NCBI RefSeq assembly: GCF_023100685.1
Contig: NZ_CP090064.1
Span: 1,240,001 to 1,304,000 of the forward strand
Direction: 5' to 3'
DNA from: Proteus vulgaris
GTDB taxonomy: Bacteria > Pseudomonadota > Gammaproteobacteria > Enterobacterales > Enterobacteriaceae
DNA length: 64,000 nt
In this document: positions 9,477 to 18,098 of the stretch, in pieces
How positions within the stretch are numbered: the stretch's first letter is position 1
Layout of the letters: each line of letters begins with the position of its first letter
Made by a program: the position numbers and the translations under genes
Notes under the pieces: generated by a model
What the model saw: only the letters and a program-made list of their open reading frames with translations
Databases searched by the model: none
What the model was told of the DNA's origin: nothing

Positions 9477-10892
9477 TTGACCGATTTTACATCGCTTGGT
9501 TTAAGTGAGGCGCTTCTCCGCGCTATTGATGAACAAGGGTATAAAACCCCAACCCCTATTCAACAACAGGCGATTGAGCCGATTTTGGCGGGTAAAGACG
9601 TATTAGCCAGTGCGCAAACAGGGACCGGAAAAACGGCGGCGTTTACATTGCCGATCTTGGAAAAGTTAGCTCAATCTGCAGAAAAAACTAAAGGCCGTCA
9701 ACCAGTTAAAGCGCTAATTTTAACGCCAACCCGTGAACTCGCTGCGCAGATTGCTGAGAATGTGAAAGCTTATAGCCGTTACTTGCCAATCCGTTCACTT
9801 GTGGTTTTTGGTGGTGTGAGTATTAACCCACAAATGATGAAATTGCGCGGTGGTGTTGATGTATTGATAGCAACGCCTGGACGTTTACTCGACCTTGAAC
9901 ATCAAAATGCGGTTGATCTTTCTCATGTTGAAGTCTTAGTGCTTGATGAAGCTGATCGTATGTTAGATATGGGCTTTATTCATGATATTCGCCGTGTGAT
10001 CAATAAATTACCTAAAAAACGTCAAAATTTATTGTTCTCTGCAACATTCTCTAAAGAGATCACAGGACTTGCCAACTCGCTGTTAAATAATCCTGTGAGT
10101 ATTTCTGTTGCACCAAAAAATTCAGCAGCTGAATCTGTTGATCAATATGTCCATTTAGTGGATAAAAAACGTAAAACAGAGTTGTTGTCACATTTAATTG
10201 GCTTAGAAAACTGGTCACAAGTGCTTATTTTTACACGTACAAAGCACGGTGCGAATAAACTTGCTGAACATTTAAATGCCGATGGTATTAAATCAGCCGC
10301 TATTCATGGCAATAAAAGTCAAGGTGCGAGAACTCGTGCTTTAGCTGACTTTAAAGATGGTAAATTAAAAGCATTAGTTGCAACAGATATTGCAGCTCGT
10401 GGTCTTGATATCGACCAACTGCCTTATGTCGTCAATTTTGAATTACCGCAAGTGGCAGAAGATTATGTTCACCGTATTGGTAGAACTGGTCGCGCTGCTG
10501 CAACGGGTAAGGCTATTTCACTGGTTTGTGTTGATGAGCATGGATTATTAGCTGATATCGAGCGTCTATTAAAACGTGAAATTCCACGTTTAGCGTTAGA
10601 TGGTTACGATCCTGACCCTTCAATTAAAGCCGCGCCTTTGCATAAAAAACCAAAGAATAATGCCCCGCGTAGAAGTGGTGGTCGTGCAGATATTCGTGGT
10701 AAAGACAATCGCAACAATAGTCGTAAAGACAGCGATAGTGAAGGTAAAGAGTCTGGACGCAATAAAAGTAAAGAAAACTACCGTAATAAAGATGGCTCAC
10801 GTACTGGTAAATTAGGGCCTCGTCGTTCACGTAAAAGTGATGAAGGTAGTGATAATCAAAACCCTTGGTCAAAAGCTAGAAAAGAGTTTTGA
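9477..10892 (+). CDS. rhlE: ATP-dependent RNA helicase RhlE
   Basis: DEAD-box RNA helicase involved in ribosome assembly and RNA turnover, 471 residues. Motifs in order: Q motif PTPIQQQAI, motif [21 protein letters not shown] box with SAT (LFSATF), then the helicase C half with ARGLDID and HRIGRTGRA. From about residue 380 the tail is basic and low-complexity, rich in Arg, Lys, Asn, Ser and Gly, a typical RhlE RNA-binding extension. The start is TTG 9477: AGGAG lies 9 bases upstream and alignment with E. coli RhlE begins at this point. The stop codon overlaps the ribosome site of dusC. Confidence 0.95.
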   Translation: MTDFTSLGLSEALLRAIDEQGYKTPTPIQQQAIEPILAGKDVLASAQTGTGKTAAFTLPILEKLAQSAEKTKGRQPVKALILTPTRELAAQIAENVKAYSRYLPIRSLVVFGGVSINPQMMKLRGGVDVLIATPGRLLDLEHQNAVDLSHVEVLVLDEADRMLDMGFIHDIRRVINKLPKKRQNLLFSATFSKEITGLANSLLNNPVSISVAPKNSAAESVDQYVHLVDKKRKTELLSHLIGLENWSQVLIFTRTKHGANKLAEHLNADGIKSAAIHGNKSQGARTRALADFKDGKLKALVATDIAARGLDIDQLPYVVNFELPQVAEDYVHRIGRTGRAAATGKAISLVCVDEHGLLADIERLLKREIPRLALDGYDPDPSIKAAPLHKKPKNNAPRRSGGRADIRGKDNRNNSRKDSDSEGKESGRNKSKENYRNKDGSRTGKLGPRRSRKSDEGSDNQNPWSKARKEF

Positions 10893-10901
10893 GGTTAAAA
10901 A

Positions 10902-11834
10902 GTGCGAGTTCTATTAGCGCCAATGGAGGGGGTTTTAGACCCCCTAGTGAGAGAGTTACTCACCTCGATTAACGATTACGATCTCTGTATTACAGAGTTT
11001 GTACGAGTTGTAGATTCATTACTGCCAACGAAAGCTTTTTATCGCTTATGTCCTGAATTGCAGACAGAAAGTCGTACTAAAAGTGGAACACTGGTGCGAG
11101 TGCAATTATTAGGACAACACCCACAATGGTTGGCTGAAAATGCTTTTAGAGCTGTTTCTTTAGGCTCTTGGGGTGTTGATTTAAACTGTGGTTGCCCTTC
11201 AAAAACGGTTAATGGTAGTGGTGGTGGTGCTTCACTTTTAAAACAGCCAGAAACTATTTATCAAGCGACAAAAGCAATGCGTAATGCAGTACCTTTAGAA
11301 TTGCCCGTATCAGTAAAAGTCAGACTTGGTTGGGATTCTTCTGCATATAGTTATGAAATTGCTGATGCCGTAGCACAAGGTGGTGCAACAGAAATCACAG
11401 TACATGGCAGAACAAAAGAAGATGGCTATAATGCTGAAAAAATCAATTGGCAGGCCATTGGTGATATTCGCCAAAGGCTCTCAATACCTGTGATTGCCAA
11501 TGGTGAAATTTGGAACCGTGAAGATGCATTGGCCTGTTTAGCCACAACAGGTTGTGATGCGATAATGATTGGCCGTGGTGCAATGAATACACCTAACTTA
11601 AGCCGTGTTGTTAAAGGCATAGAGACAAGGATGCCTTGGTCTGAGGTGATTGAATTATTAAAGCGCTATGTTCGCTTAGAAAAGCGTGGTGATACGACAA
11701 TTTATCATGCATCACGCATTAAACAGTGGTTTAGTTATTTACGCAAAGAGTATCCAGAAGCTGATGAGTTATTTAGACAAATTAGAACATTAAAAACGTC
11801 GCCAGAAATTGCAGTGGCAATAGAGGCTCTGTAG
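10902..11834 (+). CDS. dusC: tRNA-dihydrouridine(16) synthase DusC
   Basis: FMN-dependent enzyme reducing U16 of tRNA to dihydrouridine, 310 residues (E. coli 315). It starts [11 protein letters not shown] (FMN barrel strand 1). It has the catalytic Cys in [17 protein letters not shown], then [29 protein letters not shown] and the phosphate-binding [12 protein letters not shown]. The subgroup-specific [21 protein letters not shown] favours DusC over DusA or DusB. The start is GTG 10902, with GAGG overlapping the rhlE stop, so it is coupled to rhlE. In E. coli dusC is elsewhere. Confidence 0.93.
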   Translation: MRVLLAPMEGVLDPLVRELLTSINDYDLCITEFVRVVDSLLPTKAFYRLCPELQTESRTKSGTLVRVQLLGQHPQWLAENAFRAVSLGSWGVDLNCGCPSKTVNGSGGGASLLKQPETIYQATKAMRNAVPLELPVSVKVRLGWDSSAYSYEIADAVAQGGATEITVHGRTKEDGYNAEKINWQAIGDIRQRLSIPVIANGEIWNREDALACLATTGCDAIMIGRGAMNTPNLSRVVKGIETRMPWSEVIELLKRYVRLEKRGDTTIYHASRIKQWFSYLRKEYPEADELFRQIRTLKTSPEIAVAIEAL

Positions 11835-11856
11835 TTTAAAAATAATCTTATCCAAT

Positions 11857-11891
11857 AAAAAATAGTGCTAATTAATCAGCGCTATTTTTTT
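11857..11891 (+). terminator. Intrinsic terminator after dusC
   Basis: An A-rich left arm ending in TAGTGCT pairs with AGCGCTA (one G-U), continues into AAAA/TTTT pairs, and is followed by T residues. It ends the rhlE-dusC transcript. Confidence 0.85.
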
Positions 11892-12037
11892 ATTCATTAA
11901 GAAACAATCCATCTATTTATCCTAAATATTGTGTAATTTATTTCTAATAATTGGAAAAAATCACTTTTTCGACTTACACTCAATAAGTGACATTTTTTAG
12001 GTATGTTGTTTATATCATGACTATTTTAGGGGGAAAT

Positions 12038-12286
12038 ATGGGAATTCTTGCTTGGATTATCTTTGGTTTAATCGCAGGTATTTTGGCGAAATTCTTAATG
12101 CCAGGCTCTTATGATATTGGTCTGATATGGACTTGTATTCTTGGTATTGTAGGTGCGGTTGTCGGTGGTGCAATTAGTAGCTTCTTTGGCAAAGGTAAAG
12201 TGGATGGATTTAATTTCGGTAGCTTTGTTGTCGCTGTGATTGGTGCCATTGTAGTGCTCTATCTTGCAAAAATATTTGCAAGTTAA
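12038..12286 (+). CDS. GlsB/YeaQ/YmgE-family stress-response membrane protein
   Basis: An 82-residue, three-helix membrane protein of the transglycosylase-associated/GlsB family. It opens MGILAWIIFGLIAGILAKF, followed by GLIWTCILGIVGAVVGG and a last helix FVVAVIGAIVVLYLAKIF. Family members are general stress proteins of unclear biochemical function. The start is ATG 12038 with AGGGGGA directly upstream; an in-frame ATG 51 bases earlier lacks a ribosome site. It resembles E. coli YeaQ in length, but I cannot separate YeaQ from YmgE, so no symbol is given. Confidence 0.88.
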   Translation: MGILAWIIFGLIAGILAKFLMPGSYDIGLIWTCILGIVGAVVGGAISSFFGKGKVDGFNFGSFVVAVIGAIVVLYLAKIFAS

Positions 12287-12315
12287 TGCCTTCACACCAA
12301 ATAGATATTGATAAT

Positions 12316-12345
12316 AAACCCGCGTAATGCGGGTTTACTTTTTAA
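12316..12345. terminator. Bidirectional terminator between the GlsB-like gene and sseA
   Basis: AAACCCGC and GCGGGTTT form an 8-bp stem around GTAAT, with T- and A-rich flanks on both sides, in a convergent gap. An almost identical hairpin is at 34162. Confidence 0.8.
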
Positions 12346-12362
12346 AGCGAGGATTGATTAAA

Positions 12363-13205
12363 TCAGCATTCACAGGGAAGGGCACTTTCAGCACCCCATT
12401 GCGCCCAAGAGCCGTCATAAAGTGCGATGGATTGGCAACCTAATACGGTTAATGCTAAAAATAAAATTGCTGCAGTCATACCTGAGCCACAGGTAACAAT
12501 AATGGGTTGTGATAAATCAACACCGGCCTGTTCAAATATTTGCTTTAATTCAGTTTTATCTTTTAATTGCCCATCTATAACTAATTCATTCCAAGGCACA
12601 TTTTTACTGCCGGGGATATGTCCACTGCGCAAACCTGGGCGGGGTTCTGGTGCTCTACCATAAAAGCGATCTGCAGAACGTGCATCAACCATCTGTTTTT
12701 GCTTTGTCGCTAGATTATCAAGAAGTTGTTGTTTATTGGCATAACGCTGGGCGTGACGTTCAACTACAAATGGAGATTGTGCTGGTGTCTTGATAGCATC
12801 ACCTTGTTCTATAGCAAATCCAGCATCAACCCATGCTTGCAGACCGCCAGCAAGAATGCGCACATTATGACAACCTAGAGTTGTTAATGTCCACCAACCT
12901 CTAGGTGCGGAAAATAAGTTGCCTTGATCGTAAAGAATAACAGTTGTGGTATTAGAGATACCTAATTGCGTTAGCGTTTCTGAAAAGAGCGCATCAGATG
13001 GCAACATATGTGGCAATGTTGTCGTTTTATCTGCGATTTCATCGAGATTAAAAAAATAAGCATGTGGAATATGACGTTCAAGGTAAAGTGCTTGATAGTC
13101 AATCTGTTGAGTTGGCATAGGTGCGCTGACATCAAGGATCACAACATCAGTATTATGTTGATGTTCAAATAGCCATTTGGGTGTAACAAAGTAATCGTAT
13201 TCCAC
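12363..13205 (-). CDS. sseA: 3-mercaptopyruvate sulfurtransferase SseA
   Basis: Two-domain rhodanese that transfers sulfur from 3-mercaptopyruvate to thiol acceptors or cyanide, 280 residues. The N-terminal inactive rhodanese domain has VILDVSAPMP and ILYDQGNLFSAPRGWW. The C-terminal domain has DARSADRFYGRAPEPRPGLRSGHIPGS and the active-site loop CGSGMTA (Cys about 239), which is the mercaptopyruvate-type rather than thiosulfate-type loop. The start is GTG 13205 with GAGG about 7 bases upstream. The small membrane protein gene lies 13 bp upstream and is probably cotranscribed. Confidence 0.94.
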   Translation of the reverse strand: MEYDYFVTPKWLFEHQHNTDVVILDVSAPMPTQQIDYQALYLERHIPHAYFFNLDEIADKTTTLPHMLPSDALFSETLTQLGISNTTTVILYDQGNLFSAPRGWWTLTTLGCHNVRILAGGLQAWVDAGFAIEQGDAIKTPAQSPFVVERHAQRYANKQQLLDNLATKQKQMVDARSADRFYGRAPEPRPGLRSGHIPGSKNVPWNELVIDGQLKDKTELKQIFEQAGVDLSQPIIVTCGSGMTAAILFLALTVLGCQSIALYDGSWAQWGAESALPCEC

Positions 13206-13218
13206 GGTGCGACCTCAT

Positions 13219-13404
13219 TTATTTAGCAGAAGGTGAGCTGTCTGGGATAGCTGGAAATTGCTGTGCAGGTGATGTTTCAGGTTGAGTTTGTTCTGTTTCT
13301 ATGGGGGTTGTGGAGCGTGTATAGATATTTAAGCCCGCAAGGAAAACACCACCGATAGAACCGAAGGCAAGTAGTGCGATTATAACAATAATTATTTTTT
13401 TCAT
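13219..13404 (-). CDS. Small single-pass membrane protein, hypothetical
   Basis: A 61-residue protein: MKKIIIVIIALLAFGSIGG begins one hydrophobic helix (about residues 3-25), followed by a Pro-, Thr-, Gln- and Ser-rich tail ending SAK. It resembles the small anchored proteins of the DUF2633 kind only in architecture; I do not recognise the family. ATG 13404 is the most natural start, but ATG 13413 and 13434 are in frame and no strong ribosome site decides. It lies 13 bp upstream of sseA in the same direction. Confidence 0.55.
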   Translation of the reverse strand: MKKIIIVIIALLAFGSIGGVFLAGLNIYTRSTTPIETEQTQPETSPAQQFPAIPDSSPSAK

Positions 13405-13525
13405 AATGTTCATTTGCAGATGAATGTTGCGCAAAAGTATATCTAGATATGAAGTTGAAACAAGTGCTAAGTCAGTTTAATCGACAAATGATAGTGGTTA
13501 AAAAAGAGATGAATAGATAAATAAA

Positions 13526-13554
13526 CAGGCTATTTATTTTTTATAAATAGCCTG
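13526..13554 (-). terminator. Second terminator downstream of the DcuC-like gene
   Basis: A perfect 12-bp stem CAGGCTATTTAT/ATAAATAGCCTG with a 5-base loop. Read on the minus strand it is followed by TTTATTTATC. It probably backs up the terminator at 13611-13649. Confidence 0.65.
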
Positions 13555-13610
13555 AGTAAAGTTGGTGTTGGCGTTAATTATTTCAATCAAAGGTTACAGT
13601 CAATGATAAG

Positions 13611-13649
13611 AAAAAACCCCTTAAACTCAGGAGTAAATGAGTTTAAGGG
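13611..13649 (-). terminator. Intrinsic terminator of the MetC-like/DcuC-like operon
   Basis: Read on the minus strand, CCCTTAAACTC pairs with GAGTTTAAGGG (11 bp, 10-base loop) and is followed by GTTTTTTC. Confidence 0.88.
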
Positions 13650-13669
13650 CAAGGGGTAACACAACTTAA

Positions 13670-15037
13670 TTAGGAATATAAAAACCAGAATGTCATTGCT
13701 AAGTTCACAATAGCTGCGACAGCCATAGGAATGGCAGTACGTTTAACTATTTGGAATGGTGAGACATTTGCAATACCTGCAATGGCAACAATGGCGGCGG
13801 TAATTGGTGAAACAGTACGACCAAAGCTAGTCATTATTTGCATTGGTAAAATTAAGGTAATGACATCTACTTTTAAGAAAGCGGCAATTTTTGGTGTTAA
13901 AGCTGCAAATGAAAAGAATGCTGCATTACCAGATCCCATTAAAAAGGCCGCTAATGCAAGAATGGCACTCATTACAATGATCATTGCGGCAATGCCGAAA
14001 CCTGCATCTTGAGCAGAACTAATTAGCGTATCGACGGCACCACTTTTAAGTAAACCATTAGCAAAGAACTCACCAGACACAATTAACGAGACCACTAAGA
14101 CAAATTGCTTACCCATCCCTTCAAAGAACAGCATAAAGCTATTCATCACTGCTTTTGCATCACGTAAGCGAACATATTCGAAAAGAAGTGCAATTACGGT
14201 ACTAATAATCATTGCCGTGGTAACTTCTAATTTAATATAAGGGTGTAGCAAAGGACTGAAACCGATAATCAGAATTAAAGGGATCACTGGTAATAGAGCA
14301 TAAGACAGTGGAATTTTATTACCTTCTTCTTTTACAACATCAATGGTTGTTGGGTCAAAAACAAATCCTTCACGTTTATCCCACCAGCGTTGAATAAAAA
14401 AGTGAGTGATAGCAACCGCAATAATAATAGGAATAGTAACGGGTAACTGGTGCTGAACAAAATAGACGGCAGGTTCAATATCCGCTGTTTTTGCAGCCAT
14501 AATCACATTACCAGAGCCAGGACCATGGTCGATAAACTGGCAACACCCAATAACGGCTAAAGCGGAAAGTGGACTAATACCAGAACGAATTAATATCGGA
14601 TACATAGTGACCATTAACAGCATACCTAAACCAGCATGGCTAGGAATAAAAATAACCAAGATTTGGGTGACTAGAAATGAAATCACTAATAATAAGTAAG
14701 GTGATTTTATGGCTTTTAATGGTTTTTCAAAAATCGCAAATAAAGCACGGCTTGCGCCTACGTGTTCCATATAACGAGAGAAACCCGCAATAGCCATTAA
14801 CGTTAAACCAAGGCCAGCAAGACGAGAACTCATAATATCCGTGAAAATTTGAAAGACATCAAAATACTTAAATTGAGTTGTCTTATTTTCAGGTAATAAC
14901 GGATTAAGGTCGAGAGAAGCAGTTAGGAGCAATAACAACAAGCCCCCGAGTAATAATACTGGTTGAGGTTTATAACCTCGCGCCAGTAAATAAACCACCA
15001 ACGCAGTTACCAGCGCGGCAATGATTAAACCTGTCAT
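13670..15037 (-). CDS. DcuC-family dicarboxylate transporter (paralog)
   Basis: A 455-residue inner membrane carrier of the DcuC family. It shares the family layout with the true DcuC at 55 kb: start as two helices, then LAGLGLTLMAIAGFSRYMEHVGA, SPYLLLVISFLV, CCQFIDHGPGSGNVIMAA, GSGNAAFFSFAALTPK and FGRTVSPITAAIVAIAGIA. The substrate is probably a C4-dicarboxylate or a larger dicarboxylate; it is clearly diverged from DcuC. The start ATG 15037 has GGGGAA upstream. It lies 34 bp after the MetC-like gene in the same operon, and a catabolic lyase gene is divergent, so it may import the substrate of that pathway or exchange it for a product. Confidence 0.85.
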   Translation of the reverse strand: MTGLIIAALVTALVVYLLARGYKPQPVLLLGGLLLLLLTASLDLNPLLPENKTTQFKYFDVFQIFTDIMSSRLAGLGLTLMAIAGFSRYMEHVGASRALFAIFEKPLKAIKSPYLLLVISFLVTQILVIFIPSHAGLGMLLMVTMYPILIRSGISPLSALAVIGCCQFIDHGPGSGNVIMAAKTADIEPAVYFVQHQLPVTIPIIIAVAITHFFIQRWWDKREGFVFDPTTIDVVKEEGNKIPLSYALLPVIPLILIIGFSPLLHPYIKLEVTTAMIISTVIALLFEYVRLRDAKAVMNSFMLFFEGMGKQFVLVVSLIVSGEFFANGLLKSGAVDTLISSAQDAGFGIAAMIIVMSAILALAAFLMGSGNAAFFSFAALTPKIAAFLKVDVITLILPMQIMTSFGRTVSPITAAIVAIAGIANVSPFQIVKRTAIPMAVAAIVNLAMTFWFLYS

Positions 15038-15043
15038 AGAGAA

Positions 15044-15055
15044 TTCCCCGGTAAT
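15044..15055. repeat. 12-bp repeat, copy 1 (upstream of the DcuC-like gene)
   Basis: TTCCCCGGTAAT, reading ATTACCGGGGAA on the minus strand just before the DcuC-like start, where its GGGGAA can serve as ribosome site. The identical 12-mer occurs at 16277-16288. Confidence 0.6.
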
Positions 15056-15071
15056 GATGCAATATTTTTTG

Positions 15072-16247
15072 TTATTGGTTTAATGCTGAAAAAGCTTGTG
15101 TAATATCTGCAATAAGATCATCCGTTGCTTCAAGGCCAACATGTAAACGGACAAAAGGACCATGACCTTCACGCCAATTAGATGCTGTTCTTGCGCCAAC
15201 GACATTGGCGGGTAATGCAAGGCTTTCAAATCCGCCCCAAGATGCACCAATACCAAATAGTTCAAGTGCATCAATAAATTGCTCTGATTGTTTTGCGGTA
15301 AACTCTTGTTTAAATTCAATGGTTAATAGACCATTGCTGCCTTTGCAGTCACGTTTCCATAAATCATGACGAGGGTGATTAGGTAATTCAGGGAACCATA
15401 CTTTTTCAACTTCAGGACGAGTTTCTAGCCACTGTGCGATAGTCAAAGCTGATTTACCATGAGCAGCAATACGTTGACCTAATGTTCTCATTCCGCGAAG
15501 TACGAGTGCTGCATCATCAGGGCTACTGGCTTGGCCTAATGCTTCAGGTAATGCACCAATTTTTTCCCATGCTTTTTCATTCGCAACCATAATGCCCATC
15601 ATCACATCAGAGTGACCGCACAAATATTTAGTTGCTGCAATAACAGAGACATCAGCGCCTAATTCTAGCGGGTTATAAAGCCACGCAGAGCCCCATGTAT
15701 TATCAACACCGACAGGAATATTCCTTTCATGAGCAATACGGCAGATCTCAGGTAAATCGAGCATTTCATAAAGAAGTGATCCTGGTGATTCTACAAAAAT
15801 AAGCTGTGTATTTTGTTGAATTTTTTGCTCAAAATCTGAACCATCTGTTTTAAAGAAGCTATAAGCAATGTTATTGGGTTCAAGGAAAGCCGATGCGATT
15901 TTACGCACAGGTTCATAAACAGAATCTGCAAATAAAACATGTCCACCACTGCGCGCATATCCCATGATGGTTACAGCGATAGCTGCCAATCCAGTAGGGA
16001 ATAACTGTGCACGATGGCCGCCTTCTAATTCAGTTACTAATGCTTCTAATGCAAAAGCGGTTTCGGTGCCACGAGCGCCATAACTCAATACACGTTCTGT
16101 TGCACGACGATCACGCACATCACGCCAGCTTTTTATTGAGTCAAAAACAATAGTGCTGGCTCTCATAACTGGTGGATTAATGGGGCCAGAAGTTTTAATT
16201 TCTTGACGTCCGCTGTGTATCAATTTTGTTTGTTTATTTTGTTTCAT
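15072..16247 (-). CDS. Cystathionine beta-lyase-like PLP enzyme (Cys/Met metabolism family)
   Basis: A 391-residue PLP-dependent enzyme of the trans-sulfuration family. Landmarks: RVLSYGARGTETAFALEALVTELEGG, FPTGLAAIA, VESPGS (about 161-167), VDNTW (190-194) and the PLP lysine in ATKYLCGHSD (Lys about 207). Its length and motifs match MetC, which cleaves cystathionine to homocysteine, pyruvate and ammonia. Located with a dicarboxylate carrier and a C-N lyase, it may instead act on another C-S or C-N substrate. ATG 16247 has GGAGA 9 bases upstream. First gene of a two-gene minus-strand operon. Confidence 0.85.
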   Translation of the reverse strand: MKQNKQTKLIHSGRQEIKTSGPINPPVMRASTIVFDSIKSWRDVRDRRATERVLSYGARGTETAFALEALVTELEGGHRAQLFPTGLAAIAVTIMGYARSGGHVLFADSVYEPVRKIASAFLEPNNIAYSFFKTDGSDFEQKIQQNTQLIFVESPGSLLYEMLDLPEICRIAHERNIPVGVDNTWGSAWLYNPLELGADVSVIAATKYLCGHSDVMMGIMVANEKAWEKIGALPEALGQASSPDDAALVLRGMRTLGQRIAAHGKSALTIAQWLETRPEVEKVWFPELPNHPRHDLWKRDCKGSNGLLTIEFKQEFTAKQSEQFIDALELFGIGASWGGFESLALPANVVGARTASNWREGHGPFVRLHVGLEATDDLIADITQAFSALNQ

Positions 16248-16276
16248 TATTAATATCTCCGAATATAGAAATAGAG

Positions 16277-16288
16277 TTCCCCGGTAAT
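16277..16288. repeat. 12-bp repeat, copy 2 (upstream of the MetC-like gene)
   Basis: Identical TTCCCCGGTAAT, 30 bp upstream of the MetC-like start, here separate from that gene's own GGAGA ribosome site. The remaining 403-bp divergent region (16248-16650) is very AT-rich and shows no other clear element. Confidence 0.6.
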
Positions 16289-16650
16289 TAAATAAAATGA
16301 TTAATTACTGTTCGCGCTTATTTTGTTTCTATTATTTATAACAAACTTATTTATTTTTAAAATAGCTATTTTCTAAAAATGATGATCTTCCTCTAACTTT
16401 TTAGCATTAATTATTCTAATTAAATCTTAAATGTTATTTAAGATTCAAAAGTTATAACTAATAAATAAAGAGTTATTTATAACGCATTGAATTAGTGTTA
16501 TTTTTTAATTGATAAGAAATATTTGAAATTAGATTAAAATTATCAAAGTGTTTTTTTTGAGATTATATTGCATAAATAAAATAACAATCTAACAAGTCGT
16601 TTGATTAAAAAAACGATTTTTTTATTATTTTTTTAACAGGGGAAATAATT

Positions 16651-18018
16651 ATGGGAACCAGCGTTTTTGATTCAGTTTTATTAAAGAATTTATGGTCAAC
16701 AGAAGAGATGAGAACTATTTTTTCTGATAAAACAAGAATGCAAAATTGGCTTGATTATGAAGCGGCATTAGCTATTGAACAAGCTGAATTAGGTTTGATC
16801 CCGAAAGAGGCGGCAAAAGTTATTGCAGACACCGCGAAACTTGAAAAGCTCGATATGGATTATGTATTAGAACAAGTGCGTCTTACTCGCCATCCATTAG
16901 TGCCAACAATCCGTGGTTTAGAACATGCTTGTCCAGAACATTATGGGGAATATGTTCATTTTGGTCCAACTACACAAGATGTAATTGATACTGGCCTTGT
17001 ATTACAACTAAAAGATGCTCATCATACTTTTTTACGTGATATCAAAGTATTAGGTCGTGCATTGCTTTCATTAAGTGAACAACATCGCAACACACCAATG
17101 GTTGGGCGTACATTAGCATTACAAGCTCTGCCAATTACATTTGGTCATAAAACTGCAATTTGGTTAACAGAATTAGCACGTCATTATCAACGTCTTAAAG
17201 AGATCGAGCCTCGCTTATTTGTGGGTAGTGTGGTCGGTGCTGTGGGGACAAAAGCCTCTTTAAGCGATAAAGCTGATGAATTAGAAGCCCGTGTATTACA
17301 ACGCTTAGGTTTAGGTGTACCTGAAATTTCATGGCAACCTGCGCGTGATAGATTCAGTGAATATGGCATGTTAATCGGCTTAATTAGCGGTACGCTAGGT
17401 AAAATTGCCAATGAAATCCTACTATTAGCGCATAACGAAATTGATGAATTATCTGAGCCGTTTAGTAAAGGACAGGTAGGCTCTTCGACTATGCCACATA
17501 AACGTAATCCTGCCATTGTGGAAAATGCGGCTTGTGTAAGTAATACCCTAAAAGCCAATCTGTCTGTATTAACGGATATGATGAAACATCAGCATGAGCG
17601 TGATGGCGCAATTTGGAAAATGGAATGGAAAATCATGCCAGAAATGTGCCTGATGCTGTCTGTTATCTTCGATAATATGAAAACAGTATTAGGTGGATTA
17701 AATGTGCATGTAGAAAAAATGCGCGAAAATATGGATATTTTGGGTGGCTTTATGTTGGCAGAGCGTGTGATGTTTGCACTATCTGATAAAGCAGGTAAAC
17801 AAACTGCACATGAAATTGTGTATGAAGCATCAATGTCAGGGCAAGAAGAAGGTATAACTTTTGTTGAAGCAATTAATCGTGATACCCGTATTCGTGATCA
17901 CATTACTCAAGAAGAGCTTGATGCACTTTTAGATCCAACAACTTATGTAGGAAATGCACCAGCCCAAGTTGATCGTGTTGTTGCTCAAACTAAAGCCTCT
18001 GGCTGGCTAAATGACTAA
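16651..18018 (+). CDS. Fumarase/aspartase-superfamily lyase (adenylosuccinate lyase/PcaB-like)
   Basis: A 455-residue homotetrameric-type lyase of the superfamily that includes adenylosuccinate lyase, argininosuccinate lyase, aspartase and carboxymuconate cycloisomerase. Visible: RLTRHPLVPTIRGLE, HFGPTTQD (about 103-110, substrate/base region) and the signature loop GSSTMPHKRNP (277-287), which is nearest the PcaB/adenylosuccinate-lyase type. A C-terminal ADSL-like helical domain starts around 365. It is unlikely to be PurB, which has a different signature, so a catabolic C-N lyase releasing fumarate is my inference. The start ATG has AGGGGA 8 bases upstream. A terminator-like hairpin separates it from the MmgE/PrpD gene. 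Confidence 0.85.
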   Translation: MGTSVFDSVLLKNLWSTEEMRTIFSDKTRMQNWLDYEAALAIEQAELGLIPKEAAKVIADTAKLEKLDMDYVLEQVRLTRHPLVPTIRGLEHACPEHYGEYVHFGPTTQDVIDTGLVLQLKDAHHTFLRDIKVLGRALLSLSEQHRNTPMVGRTLALQALPITFGHKTAIWLTELARHYQRLKEIEPRLFVGSVVGAVGTKASLSDKADELEARVLQRLGLGVPEISWQPARDRFSEYGMLIGLISGTLGKIANEILLLAHNEIDELSEPFSKGQVGSSTMPHKRNPAIVENAACVSNTLKANLSVLTDMMKHQHERDGAIWKMEWKIMPEMCLMLSVIFDNMKTVLGGLNVHVEKMRENMDILGGFMLAERVMFALSDKAGKQTAHEIVYEASMSGQEEGITFVEAINRDTRIRDHITQEELDALLDPTTYVGNAPAQVDRVVAQTKASGWLND

Positions 18019-18051
18019 GTGACTTAATTACATCTAACCTTCTTATTATCT

Positions 18052-18077
18052 AAAAGCCGGTGAAATGCTGGCTTTTT
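18052..18077 (+). terminator. Intrinsic terminator/attenuator between lyase and MmgE/PrpD genes
   Basis: AAAAGCCGG pairs with CTGGCTTTT (9 pairs, one G-U) around a 7-base loop, followed by T residues. Because the next gene starts only 22 bp later without an obvious promoter, partial read-through is likely. Confidence 0.7.
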
Positions 18078-18098
18078 CTTATCTATTTCGAGGTGTTT

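Noticed and set aside
16651..18018. Calling the lyase purB
   Set aside because: The signature loop and lack of purine-gene context differ from enterobacterial PurB, which normally lies near mnmA/hflD.
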